Positions 26,175 through 34,939 of a DNA stretch of 64,000 bases are shown one piece after another. The DNA is taken from NCBI GenBank assembly GCA_018829445.1, contig JAHJTV010000076.1, forward strand, positions 61,059 to 125,058, given 5' to 3'. Origin of the DNA: a bacterium. GTDB lineage: Bacteria; SAR324; XYD2-FULL-50-16. The position numbers were made by a program, and so were the translations under genes. Numbering within the stretch: the first letter of the stretch is position 1; each line of letters starts with the position of its first letter. The notes beneath the pieces were generated by a model. The model did no database searches, had not been told where the DNA came from, and was given only the letters and a program-made list of their open reading frames with translations.

Positions 26175-27440
26175 TTAACTGTTTTTTCCATTTGTATATC
26201 TTGGCATCAGTTTACCGTTTTTATAAACCCGCACGATTTTGGATCTGTTTCTTAATATCGAAATATCCTCTAGAGGATTTCCATCGATTATAATCAAGTC
26301 AGCCAGTTTTCCTTTCTCTATAGTCCCGATCCTGTCTTCAGCCCCTAAAATTTGTGAATTGATTTTTGTTGCCGAAACGATAACGTCCATTGTCGAACGT
26401 CCTGATTTAACCTGGTGTTCAAGTTCGACTGCATTTTCACCCATGGGTGAAATAGGATCGCTCAGAAAATCCGATCCACAACCAATTCTTATTCCGGATC
26501 GCCAGGACTTATCAAACGTTTTTATTTTTTCCTCGACCACTCTTTTAGCTTTGTCAATATATAGGGCGGGAACACCGCTTCCGGGTTTTAAACTGGCAAG
26601 AACGCGACCTAATGACAAAGTTGGAACAAGCATCGTGTCCTGTTTCACCATCATCTCAATCGCTTCGTCATCTGCGAGTGAACCGTGCTCAATAATATCC
26701 ACCCCTGCTTTAAGTGCATTCTTGATCCCGGTAGCACCCTGGGCATGTGTTGATACCATGACACCACCGGCATAAGCCGTCTCTGTCAATGCTCTGATCT
26801 CTTCAATTGTATATTGTGACATAGCAGGAGCATCCCGTTCTGATAAAACGCCTCCTGTTGTACAAATTTTGATAAAATCCGCCCCTCTTCTAAGTTGCTT
26901 TCTGGCTGCCTGACGACATTGGTCAGCCCCATCAGCTATTTCGACAAGCCCCCTCTGGATTACCCACTCCTCAGGTAAAGAGTGAAATGGGTCTCCGTGA
27001 CCTGCTGTTTGGCAGATCATGGTCCCGCAAGCAAAAATCCGAGGTCCGATAATACTTCCCTCTGATACGGCAGTTTTTAGATATATTGCATTAAGATCTC
27101 CACAATCCCTAACAGCGGTGTAACCAGCATCAAGTAAATTCAACAGATCGGTTGTCGATCTGATAGCCCGGACTTCTGGAGGCACCATAATCAGCTCTTT
27201 AGGGTCTGTAGTAAGCAACCCCTGGAGATGAACGTGGGAATCTATCAAACCCGGCATAATCACATTTCCGGTAATATCAATTTCCGTGACATTCTGTGGT
27301 ATCTCAACTGTCGAGGCTTTACCTGCATATGCGATTATGTTTCCCGTTATAATAACAATGGCATCACTGATCGGCTTTTGCCCATTGCCATCAATAAGGA
27401 TGCCACCAGAAAATACTGTCGTAATATCATTCTCAGACAT
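26175..27440 (-). CDS. Amidohydrolase-superfamily prolidase-like metallopeptidase
   Basis: 421 residues, the imidazolonepropionase-like/Met-dependent hydrolase A group. Metal ligands: DSHVHLQG (His-x-His, ~68-70), the carboxylated lysine in ADFIKICTTGGVLS (~195), STHAQG, DIIEHGSLAD and the final Asp in IGCGSDFLS. Characterised relatives are binuclear zinc peptidases cleaving dipeptides (for example X-Pro or X-Arg). Next to a dipeptide-type ABC importer this suggests cytoplasmic hydrolysis of the imported peptide or amide. No signal peptide is present. It begins 32 bases after dppF and is followed closely by the aldA-like gene. Confidence 0.85.
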   Translation of the reverse strand: MSENDITTVFSGGILIDGNGQKPISDAIVIITGNIIAYAGKASTVEIPQNVTEIDITGNVIMPGLIDSHVHLQGLLTTDPKELIMVPPEVRAIRSTTDLLNLLDAGYTAVRDCGDLNAIYLKTAVSEGSIIGPRIFACGTMICQTAGHGDPFHSLPEEWVIQRGLVEIADGADQCRQAARKQLRRGADFIKICTTGGVLSERDAPAMSQYTIEEIRALTETAYAGGVMVSTHAQGATGIKNALKAGVDIIEHGSLADDEAIEMMVKQDTMLVPTLSLGRVLASLKPGSGVPALYIDKAKRVVEEKIKTFDKSWRSGIRIGCGSDFLSDPISPMGENAVELEHQVKSGRSTMDVIVSATKINSQILGAEDRIGTIEKGKLADLIIIDGNPLEDISILRNRSKIVRVYKNGKLMPRYTNGKNS

Positions 27441-27472
27441 TGGTTTACCTTAAATTATAGTAATTAACGAGT

Positions 27473-28468
27473 TTATACTTCATGACAAGCAACCAGATGA
27501 TTTTCTGAAATCTCACGCAAAACAGGTATCTCCCTTTTGCATATCTCCTTGGCAATGGGGCAACGTGGATGAAAATGACATCCGGGTGGAGGATCCAAAG
27601 GTGACGGAATCTCTCCTGATATCGAAACAAAATCAATAGCTCTTTTATTGAGTTGTGGCACTTCAGTAAGCAGAGCCTGTGTATAGGGGTGGGCAGCGGC
27701 ACTGAATAGCTTTTCCGTATTTGCTGATTCCACCAGTCTTCCCAGATACATTACCAAAACCCGATCACTTATATGCTCTATAACACTAATATCATGACTA
27801 ATAAATAGATAGGTTAATCCCAATTCGCTTTTCAAAGTCATGAAAAGGTTCAGAATTTGAGCTTGAATTGAGACATCCAGACCGGAAACAGATTCATCAC
27901 ACACGATTAAATCAGGTTTTACAGCAAGCGCTCTGGCGATTCCAATTCTCTGACGCTGTCCGCCTGAAAATTGATGAGGATAACGACGACGATAGGATGA
28001 ATCAAGTCCGCAACGGTGCATGATATTGTTTAAGAAATCATCATATTCTGATTTTGATACCAATCGATGTACCCTTGGAGCTTCCCCAATAATTGATTCC
28101 ACTCTCATGCGCGGGTTAAGTGATGAGAGTGGATCTTGAAAAATCATCTGAATTTTAAGGGATGCATTTTTTGCATCCGCCGGTTTCATCTGGGCAATAT
28201 CATTACCATGATAGTGGATTTCGCCCGTTGTTGGGCGAGTAATTGCTGCTATTATCCTGCCCAACGTTGATTTTCCACACCCGGATTCACCAACAAGTCC
28301 GATCACCTCTCCGGGATTTATTGAAAAGCTAATCTGGTCCACTGCATATACCACCTCCTTGCTGATTTTGGCACCCAGCTTGGAAGCGATTCTAGCTGTC
28401 AGATCCACTCGCTTGACAAATCGTTTTGAAACATCCCGGACATGCACTAACGGCGTCTTCTCACTCAT
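27473..28468 (-). CDS. dppF: Dipeptide/oligopeptide ABC transporter ATPase, DppF/OppF type
   Basis: 331 residues. Walker A GLVGESGCGKSTLGR, Q-loop IFQDPLSSLNPRMRV, signature FSGGQRQRIGIARAL, Walker B DLIVCDESVSGLDVS and the switch His in FISHDIS are complete. The C-terminal extension carries the cysteine cluster (CHFHPRCPIAKEIC) that holds a 4Fe-4S cluster in many Dpp/Opp ATPases. It powers import with DppD. It follows dppD by 14 bases. Confidence 0.93.
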   Translation of the reverse strand: MSEKTPLVHVRDVSKRFVKRVDLTARIASKLGAKISKEVVYAVDQISFSINPGEVIGLVGESGCGKSTLGRIIAAITRPTTGEIHYHGNDIAQMKPADAKNASLKIQMIFQDPLSSLNPRMRVESIIGEAPRVHRLVSKSEYDDFLNNIMHRCGLDSSYRRRYPHQFSGGQRQRIGIARALAVKPDLIVCDESVSGLDVSIQAQILNLFMTLKSELGLTYLFISHDISVIEHISDRVLVMYLGRLVESANTEKLFSAAAHPYTQALLTEVPQLNKRAIDFVSISGEIPSPLDPPPGCHFHPRCPIAKEICKREIPVLREISENHLVACHEV

Positions 28469-28482
28469 GATTCTTATTTGAC

Positions 28483-29463
28483 CTATGATTTTAAATATGG
28501 GTTAAAACAATGTACCTTGTGACCTGGAGCAGGCTCCTTCACCGGTGGACTGTTTTCACATTTCGAATCTGCCCTGCTGCACCGTAACCTAAAAGCACAG
28601 CCCCCAGGCAGGTTCAATAGTGAGGGAGTCATTCCCGGAATCTGTTTGAGCGGTTTTCCACGGTGCGTATTTCCCGGAACCGAATTTATCAAACCAGCAG
28701 TATAGGGATGAAGTGGATTATCGATAATATCACTCGTTTCTCCCTCCTCTACTATTCTACCGGCGTACATGACATGAATCCTGTCGGCTAAACCAGCAAC
28801 AACTGCTAGATCATGGGTAATCCAAATCATCGCAGTATTATTTTCCCGGCACAACTTTTGTACTTGGCAAAGAATTTGTGACTGAATAGTAACATCCAAC
28901 GCAGTAGTGGGCTCATCGGCAATAATCACATCCGGTTTATTGAGCAAAGCAATCGCAATTGCAACCCGTTGTCGCATTCCGCCTGAAAATTGATGGGGAT
29001 AAGCTTTAAGCCGTTTTTCAGGTTCTGATATCCCGACCTGTTTTAAAGCATCAACACATCGCGCTAGTGCTGTTTTACGATCAACACTTTTATCGTGTGT
29101 TCTTATAGCTTCCGTCATCTGCAGATCAATCCTGAGAACCGGATTCAATGTCATCATCGGATCCTGGAAAATCATGCTAATACCGTTACCGCGAAGATGA
29201 CGCAGCTCTTTTTCCGAGAATGTTCTTAAATCACTCTCTTTGAACCGAATTATTCCATTAACAATACAACCGGGGTGATCCACCAGTCCAAGAATGGAAA
29301 ACCCGGTTACCGATTTCCCCGAACCCGATTCACCCACTAAGCCAATTATCTTGCCCGGTGTTAAGGAAAGATTCACACCATCAACAGCTTTGACAACTCC
29401 ATCGCGTGTAAAAAAATGGGTTTTTAAATCTTCAATATAGAGCACTGGCGATTCTGAAATCAT
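28483..29463 (-). CDS. dppD: Dipeptide/oligopeptide ABC transporter ATPase, DppD/OppD type
   Basis: 326 residues. Walker A GLVGESGSGKSVTGF, Q-loop IFQDPMMTLNPVLRI, signature FSGGMRQRVAIAIAL, Walker B DVIIADEPTTALDVT and the switch His in WITHDLAVVAGLADR are intact. The C-terminal cysteine cluster (GGCAFRLRCSRADSKC) is present. Its start overlaps the dppC stop by 4 bases, so translation is coupled. Confidence 0.93.
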   Translation of the reverse strand: MISESPVLYIEDLKTHFFTRDGVVKAVDGVNLSLTPGKIIGLVGESGSGKSVTGFSILGLVDHPGCIVNGIIRFKESDLRTFSEKELRHLRGNGISMIFQDPMMTLNPVLRIDLQMTEAIRTHDKSVDRKTALARCVDALKQVGISEPEKRLKAYPHQFSGGMRQRVAIAIALLNKPDVIIADEPTTALDVTIQSQILCQVQKLCRENNTAMIWITHDLAVVAGLADRIHVMYAGRIVEEGETSDIIDNPLHPYTAGLINSVPGNTHRGKPLKQIPGMTPSLLNLPGGCAFRLRCSRADSKCENSPPVKEPAPGHKVHCFNPYLKS

Positions 29464-30386
29464 TTTCTTAGCCTCGGATTCAAGATTTCTCTTAATTGAT
29501 CTGCAACCAGGTTGATACTGGTTATGGTGAACAATAGAGCAATCCCCGGAAAAAAGCTGATCCAGTATTGACCGCTCAACATGTATTCATATCCATTGGA
29601 AATCAGGAGTCCAAGAGAGGGTTCGGTTACAGGTAGACCAATCCCCAGGAATGACAGAGTTGCTTCTAAAGCGATCGCGTTAGCCACTTCTACTGTTCCT
29701 ACAACAATCAATGGCGGCAGACAGTTAGGAAGAAGATGTCTAAAAAGAATGCGGGGAGTACCCAATGCCAAACAATCTGCCGCTTCTATATATTCCTTCT
29801 GGCTTTCCACAAGAGCGGTCGATCTGACAGTTCGTGCAAAATATACCCATTGGGAAGCCACTAGAGCTATGACGACTTTATCCACTCCACGTCCAAGTAT
29901 TGCCAATAAAATCAATGCAATCAAAATAGTTGGAAAACCAAGTTGCAAATCAACAATCCGCATAATTATGGAATCAATTTTCCCCCCAAAATAACCTGCA
30001 ATCAACCCGACTGTCAGCCCGATTGCAAGGGCAGCTAAGCCGCTAAAAACGCCTACTCCAAGACTGATACGCAATCCGTAAAAAATTGCACTTATCATAT
30101 CACGACCCTGATCATCAGTTCCCAGAAAATAGGTCGTTCCATCCATACTTTTTCCTCCTGGGGGCAGACGTCCATCCAAAAAATCGATCTGGGCCAGATC
30201 ATAGGGATTTTGGGGAGATATAAACGGGGCAAACAAGGCAATAAAAACAATAACAATTAAGGCTATAAGTCCTATTATAGCCAGCTTGCTTTCACAAAAG
30301 TTTGAAATGAATCGGGATAAAGGGGTTTGGCTTTGAACAGAAAAAAGTTTATCTTCTGTTCTCTTTGTTTTTTTGTCTTCCGTCAT
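29460..30386 (-). CDS. dppC: Dipeptide ABC transporter permease, DppC/OppC type
   Basis: 308 residues with an N-terminal cytoplasmic segment and six membrane helices. DppC-type markers are FLGTDDQGRDMIS and the coupling-helix EAA motif region EAADCLALGTPRILFRHLLPN. It forms the membrane channel with DppB. Its start overlaps dppB by 4 bases. Confidence 0.93.
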   Translation of the reverse strand: MTEDKKTKRTEDKLFSVQSQTPLSRFISNFCESKLAIIGLIALIVIVFIALFAPFISPQNPYDLAQIDFLDGRLPPGGKSMDGTTYFLGTDDQGRDMISAIFYGLRISLGVGVFSGLAALAIGLTVGLIAGYFGGKIDSIIMRIVDLQLGFPTILIALILLAILGRGVDKVVIALVASQWVYFARTVRSTALVESQKEYIEAADCLALGTPRILFRHLLPNCLPPLIVVGTVEVANAIALEATLSFLGIGLPVTEPSLGLLISNGYEYMLSGQYWISFFPGIALLFTITSINLVADQLREILNPRLRK

Positions 30387-31360
30387 TCTGCTGAATCTCC
30401 AAGCCTGACTCTGGGATCAAGGACTGAATAGAAAATATCCACCACCATATTTACCAGGATAAAAATTGTAACCGTAACCAATAAATAAGCAACAATCACG
30501 GGGCGATCAAGCAGGTTAATGGAATCAATAATTAATTTTCCCATACCGGGCCAGGCAAAAACCGTTTCAGTAACAACTGCAAAAGCAATGATCGCGCCGA
30601 ATTCAAGCCCAAGCACCGTAACAATAGGAATCGTGATATTTTTCATAACGTGAAGACAGATTACTCTGACAGGGGAGAGTCCCTTTGCTTTTGCAAACTT
30701 AACAAAATCAAGAGGTAGCGTTTCCTGTAAACCTGCCCTGGTAAGTCTGATAACCAATGAAAGGGAGAATAGCGAAAGATTGACAGCAGGTAAAAGGAGA
30801 TGTTTTAATCCATCCCAGGTAAATATGCTCAGCTCAATTCCCAAAAGCCCAACCGTTTCGCCTCGACCCATGGTGGGAAGCCATCCCAGTTTAACGCCAA
30901 AAAGCATCACCAGCATAATTCCAACCCAAAAACTGGGTAAACTGAAACCCAGGATAGACCCGGCCATAATACCCCGCCCTGCAAAAGAATCAGGACGGAG
31001 TCCCGCCCACATTCCCAGGGGGATTCCTAAAAATATGGTAATACATATTGCAGTAAATGCCAGTTCGGCAGTTGCAGGCAATCTCTGTAATATTAACTTG
31101 ATAGCTGGCACATTATGGACAAATGAATTACCGAAATCGCCTTTTAATGCCGCTCGCAAAAAGGTTATATATTGTTTATGCAGGGGCTGATCTAAACCAA
31201 GATCATGGGTTATTTTAACCACTTCCTCTTGAGTTGCCCTGGGATCAACAAGCAGTTTTACTGGATTTCCCAGTGTATAAACGCCCATAAAAACAATCAA
31301 GGATACCAGGAATAATACAAATATGCTTTGTGAAATTCTCCTGATAAGAAAAACCGTCAT
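30383..31360 (-). CDS. dppB: Dipeptide ABC transporter permease, DppB/OppB type
   Basis: 325 residues, six membrane helices. The opening FLIRRISQSIFVLFLVSLIV, the DppB block DLGLDQPLHKQY and the EAA region FVKFAKAKGLSPVRVICLHV are family-typical. It follows the binding-protein gene by 70 bases that include a hairpin. Promoter-proximal placement after dppA matches dpp operons. Confidence 0.93.
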   Translation of the reverse strand: MTVFLIRRISQSIFVLFLVSLIVFMGVYTLGNPVKLLVDPRATQEEVVKITHDLGLDQPLHKQYITFLRAALKGDFGNSFVHNVPAIKLILQRLPATAELAFTAICITIFLGIPLGMWAGLRPDSFAGRGIMAGSILGFSLPSFWVGIMLVMLFGVKLGWLPTMGRGETVGLLGIELSIFTWDGLKHLLLPAVNLSLFSLSLVIRLTRAGLQETLPLDFVKFAKAKGLSPVRVICLHVMKNITIPIVTVLGLEFGAIIAFAVVTETVFAWPGMGKLIIDSINLLDRPVIVAYLLVTVTIFILVNMVVDIFYSVLDPRVRLGDSAE

Positions 31361-31390
31361 AAGGAGATACCCTTCTTTGCGGTGAATGAA

Positions 31391-31416
31391 GAAACGACCC
31401 AGGATCAGATCGTTTC
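31391..31416 (-). promoter_or_regulatory. Intercistronic hairpin between dppA and dppB
   Basis: GAAACGA and TCGTTTC form a 7-bp stem with a 12-base loop just past the dppA stop. Such stem-loops behind binding-protein genes commonly stabilise the upstream mRNA or partly terminate, giving more binding protein than permease. Role inferred. Confidence 0.5.
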
Positions 31417-31430
31417 GTATGATTTATTGA

Positions 31431-32999
31431 TTAATTCTTTTTAGCATTCATAGCCAGAGTTGCCTCATCAGCCCTGGGTACAAAATGGATACCTTTGCGT
31501 GCAGCTGCAATAGTAAACTGAGTATGCAATGGGATTAAGGCTATATCCTGCATCGCTATTCTTGATGCTTTCTGTTCCAACCTGCTACGTTCAGCTTCAT
31601 CGACTGTAACCAGAGCTTTTTCTACGATACTATCGAAAGCAGGATTGCCATATCCACCTGCATTATATTGCCCCATTCCTTTCTCTTTTGAAAAAGTGTG
31701 CATAAGACCCACCAATCCGTCTGTTTCAAGTGGAGAATTTCCCCATCCCAATAAACCAAGGGCAAATTGTGTTCCCGGAGGTCCAATTTTCGGGAAGAAA
31801 ACCGCCTTGGGAGACGTATCAACCTTCACTTTCAATCCTATTCTGGACAACATTTGCCCAACTGCCTGACAGATTTTTCCATCATTGACATAACGATCGT
31901 TGGGGCCGTGAATGGTGATGCCAAAACCGTCTGGATAACCCGCTTTTGCAAGCAATTTTTTGGCCCAGCTCGGATCATATTCAGGATTTTTCAAATCGGC
32001 ATTATAACCAAACCAATCTTTGGGGATTGTCTGTGATTCGGCAGTGGCCAAACCATCCATAATGCGGGCTACAATTGCCTCACGATTGATACTTGCTGCA
32101 ATTGCCTGACGAACCAGTGGATTTCTCAGAGGGTTTTCCGGAAGTGGGTTGCCGTTAAGGTCAGTAAGAAAAGGAGAACTGTCTGCTTCAACATTTACAA
32201 ACAGATAGATAATTCTGTCGGAAGGTCGTTTGAAGACTTCCAGATTTTTACTTTTTTCCAAAGTAGAAACCTGCACCGGAGGCACAAAATCTATTAAATC
32301 CACATCTCCACCCATCAAGGCAGCCACTCTGGCTGCATCATCGCTGATAATCTTAAAGGTCAGGGAGTCCCAATCAGGCTTTTGTCCCCAGTAATCTTCA
32401 AATCTTTTAAGAACTAGGCGGTCACCTGAAACATATTTAACAAATCTATAGGGGCCTGTTCCAATAGCGGCTTTTCCTGAATTAAAATCAGCTGTTGATG
32501 CTCCTTTTGCTGCTTTTTCCGAAACAATAATCACTTCGGAAAGGTTTTTCGGCAAAAAAGGATTGATCTCTTTTGTTATAAATTGAACCGTATAGTCATC
32601 AATGACTTTTGAACTTTTTATAGAGCGTATGGTTCCTGTAAAAGGATTCGGACTATTGGGAACTGTCGGAATCCGATTTATGGAGAAAACCACATCCTTT
32701 GCCGTAAATAAAGAACCGTCGTGGAATTTAACGCCCTTTCTTAACTTAAACTCCCAGGTGGTATCATTAACAGCTTTCCACGAAACCGCCAGTCCGGGAG
32801 CCAGATTTGAGTCCTCATCCGACTGAACAAGAACGCCAAAGATATGGCGAGCATAGGCTATGTTGGTGGTCAAATAAGAAAAATGTGGATCAATGGCAGG
32901 TTCCGACCTCGCCCCAATTATAAGATCACTTGCTTCAACACTGACGAAGGAAAACATCAGTATCAGAATCATTCCCAGTTGAACTAATTTTTTTCGCAT
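31431..32999 (-). CDS. dppA: Periplasmic dipeptide/oligopeptide-binding protein (SBP family 5)
   Basis: 522 residues with a cleavable signal peptide (KKLVQLGMILILMFSFVSVEA). Family 5 blocks: SWKAVNDTTWEFKLRKGVKFHDGSLFTAKDVVFS and GTGPYRFVKYVSGDRLVLKRFEDYWG (split reading), NPLVRQAIAASINREAIV, and AKKLLAKAGYPDGF. It captures a peptide or other ligand in the periplasm and delivers it to DppBCDF. Family 5 proteins also bind nickel, opines and glycosides, so the ligand is not certain. A terminator lies upstream of it, so it probably starts its own transcript. Confidence 0.9.
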   Translation of the reverse strand: MRKKLVQLGMILILMFSFVSVEASDLIIGARSEPAIDPHFSYLTTNIAYARHIFGVLVQSDEDSNLAPGLAVSWKAVNDTTWEFKLRKGVKFHDGSLFTAKDVVFSINRIPTVPNSPNPFTGTIRSIKSSKVIDDYTVQFITKEINPFLPKNLSEVIIVSEKAAKGASTADFNSGKAAIGTGPYRFVKYVSGDRLVLKRFEDYWGQKPDWDSLTFKIISDDAARVAALMGGDVDLIDFVPPVQVSTLEKSKNLEVFKRPSDRIIYLFVNVEADSSPFLTDLNGNPLPENPLRNPLVRQAIAASINREAIVARIMDGLATAESQTIPKDWFGYNADLKNPEYDPSWAKKLLAKAGYPDGFGITIHGPNDRYVNDGKICQAVGQMLSRIGLKVKVDTSPKAVFFPKIGPPGTQFALGLLGWGNSPLETDGLVGLMHTFSKEKGMGQYNAGGYGNPAFDSIVEKALVTVDEAERSRLEQKASRIAMQDIALIPLHTQFTIAAARKGIHFVPRADEATLAMNAKKN

Positions 33000-33229
33000 A
33001 TATCCTCCTGATTTATTTATTTATTCATTAAGAAGAAATCATGATTTAGTGTATAAAATTGGAATGAAATGACCAGTGTATAATAAGCAAGGAATGTCGC
33101 CTTCTGCATAAGCGATAATATTTAAGAAAAATGGCAGTTTTTAGGATATAGAACTTCCCTGTTTTCAAAAAAATATGCCGCCTGCAATGACATCAAGTTA
33201 CAATGAAAAAAACACCAGTCAATGGCTGG
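33000..33229 (-). promoter_or_regulatory. Probable promoter region of the dppABCDF unit
   Basis: 230 bases between the upstream terminator and the dppA ATG, A/T-rich, with AGGAGGATAT directly ahead of the start as ribosome-binding site. No operator palindrome similar to that before the GntR gene was seen. Confidence 0.45.
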
Positions 33230-33275
33230 AAAAAGTGGATTTCACACTCATTCATATCCTGGGGTTGAAATCCAC
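33230..33275 (-). terminator. Intrinsic terminator after the Fe-alcohol dehydrogenase gene
   Basis: GTGGATTTCA (33235-33244) and TGAAATCCAC (33266-33275) form a perfect 10-bp stem with a 21-base loop. On the minus strand it is followed by TTTTT. It closes the GntR-to-dehydrogenase unit 11 bases after the stop codon. Confidence 0.8.
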
Positions 33276-33286
33276 GGTTGTTTGAA

Positions 33287-34456
33287 TCAAAACATCTCCA
33301 AAAATATGTTTTTCACTTCCTCAACACTGCATACATGTGGATGTGATTCTAAACAACCGGCCATATACCCTGTTGCATCTTCCGCTAACTTATCCAGATC
33401 CGTCTGCCTGACTCCGAAATTACCAAGTCTTAAACTCAGACCCGTTTCCTCAATCAATTCGGTTAAGGCGTTGATACTACTTTTAGCAGCAGACTTAGGG
33501 CTCATATTATGGGTACAAACTCCAAGGGCTTCGGCTATTTTTCCAAACTTTGGAATATCCAACATCCAGGTCCGTCTCATCACAGGTATTAGCCCCATAG
33601 CTATGGCCTCACCATGACCAATATTAAATCGACCGCCTAGTGGATGTGCAAGGGCATGCACGAGTGTTACACAGCTAGAACTAATAGCAATCCCCGCCAA
33701 AGCGGAACCCCATGCCATACTAGATCTGGCTTCAATCTTCTGTCCGCTATTGATTGCAGCAGGAAGGGAATCTGATATTTGCCTCATCGCTTCAATAGCA
33801 ACCATATCGGAAAATGGGTTTGCATCAGTACTGATATAGGCTTCAATCGCATGGGACAAAGCATCTATTCCCGTTGTTGCTGTTAAATTCCGGGGAATTG
33901 TCAGCATTAGTTCAGGATCAATAATTGCCATCACCGGGTAGATTTTCTCGCTGTAAAGCCCCCTTTTTACGTGAGTTTCAGGATTAACCAACACTGAAAC
34001 CGCTGTCATTTCAGCTCCTGTCCCTGATGTCGTCGGAACAGCTACCACTGGAAGCGTTTTGGAAGTAATTTCTCCAACAGGCCTGCCCGGCTCATTGACA
34101 TAGTGCCATATATCTCCATCGTGTGTTAAAGCCACAGCAAGCGCTTTGGCAAAATCGATGGAACTTCCTCCACCCACCCCGATTACAAAATCTATATTTT
34201 TATCTTTAAATAATTCAGCTGTCTGGTTGACAATAGAGCAAAGGGGATTGGGTTCAACTCCGGTAAAGGCAAACGAACGAACACCATGTTCCAAAAGGCA
34301 TTGTTCTATTCTTTTATATAGACCGGTTTCAGCTAAAAACCGATCAATAACAATAGCTGCTGTTTTTCCGAAGCGTTTTGTTTGTTCACCAACTTCAGAC
34401 AAGCGACCAGGCCCAAAAATAAGCCTTGTGGGAAGAAAAAAGTCAAAACCATTCAT
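33287..34456 (-). CDS. Iron-containing (group III) alcohol dehydrogenase
   Basis: 389 residues. The NAD(P) motif GVGGGSSIDFAKALA and the metal region follow the family: VPTTSGTGAEMTAVSVLVN, GIDALSHAIEAYIS and SCVTLVHALAHPLGG with NIGHGEAIAMGLI, giving the Asp/His/His/His metal site. It interconverts an aldehyde or ketone and an alcohol. It is the last gene before a terminator, 23 bases after ridA. The substrate is probably a small aldehyde or semialdehyde made by the pathway. Confidence 0.92.
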   Translation of the reverse strand: MNGFDFFLPTRLIFGPGRLSEVGEQTKRFGKTAAIVIDRFLAETGLYKRIEQCLLEHGVRSFAFTGVEPNPLCSIVNQTAELFKDKNIDFVIGVGGGSSIDFAKALAVALTHDGDIWHYVNEPGRPVGEITSKTLPVVAVPTTSGTGAEMTAVSVLVNPETHVKRGLYSEKIYPVMAIIDPELMLTIPRNLTATTGIDALSHAIEAYISTDANPFSDMVAIEAMRQISDSLPAAINSGQKIEARSSMAWGSALAGIAISSSCVTLVHALAHPLGGRFNIGHGEAIAMGLIPVMRRTWMLDIPKFGKIAEALGVCTHNMSPKSAAKSSINALTELIEETGLSLRLGNFGVRQTDLDKLAEDATGYMAGCLESHPHVCSVEEVKNIFLEMF

Positions 34457-34479
34457 AAAATTCTCCTTTGATGGTGAGT

Positions 34480-34863
34480 CTAATCCAATAAAATAACAGC
34501 TTCTATTTCGACCAGGGCTCCTTTGGGTAATGCTGCAACCTGAATTGTAGATCTGGCCGGGGGATTGGCTTGAAAAAAACTGCCGTAAATATCATTTACC
34601 GCTACAAATTGGGTAAGATCTGTTAGAAAAATAGTGGTTTTCACAACATGATCCAGCCCTAACCCCTGAGACTTTAGGATTGCTTCCATATTTAACATCA
34701 CCTGTTTCGTTTGTTCCTCTATCCCACCAGCCACCATTTCTCCGCTTTCCGGGACCAGAGGAATCTGACCCGACAGAAAAAGAAAGCCACCAGCTTTCAC
34801 TCCCTGTGAATAGGGACCAATGGCAGCAGGTGCCTTATCTGTGCTGACAATGTTCTTTTTCAT
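34480..34863 (-). CDS. ridA: RidA family enamine/imine deaminase
   Basis: 127 residues from the ATG at 34863, chosen because AAGGGA lies just upstream; an in-frame ATG at 34893 lacks one. Family blocks: TDKAPAAIGPYSQGVKAGGF, LSGQIPLVPESGE, FLTDLTQFVAVND and PPARSTIQVAALPKGALVEIEAV with the conserved Arg and Glu. RidA hydrolyses reactive enamines/imines produced by PLP enzymes. Its place beside a PLP enzyme and a dehydratase suggests that an unstable imine arises in this pathway. Confidence 0.93.
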   Translation of the reverse strand: MKKNIVSTDKAPAAIGPYSQGVKAGGFLFLSGQIPLVPESGEMVAGGIEEQTKQVMLNMEAILKSQGLGLDHVVKTTIFLTDLTQFVAVNDIYGSFFQANPPARSTIQVAALPKGALVEIEAVILLD

Positions 34864-34939
34864 ATTTTCCCTTTTATTGATTAAACAGTCCATTTGTTTG
34901 AATTTTCCCGATACACCATGCTCTCTTCAAGCTTTGCCT

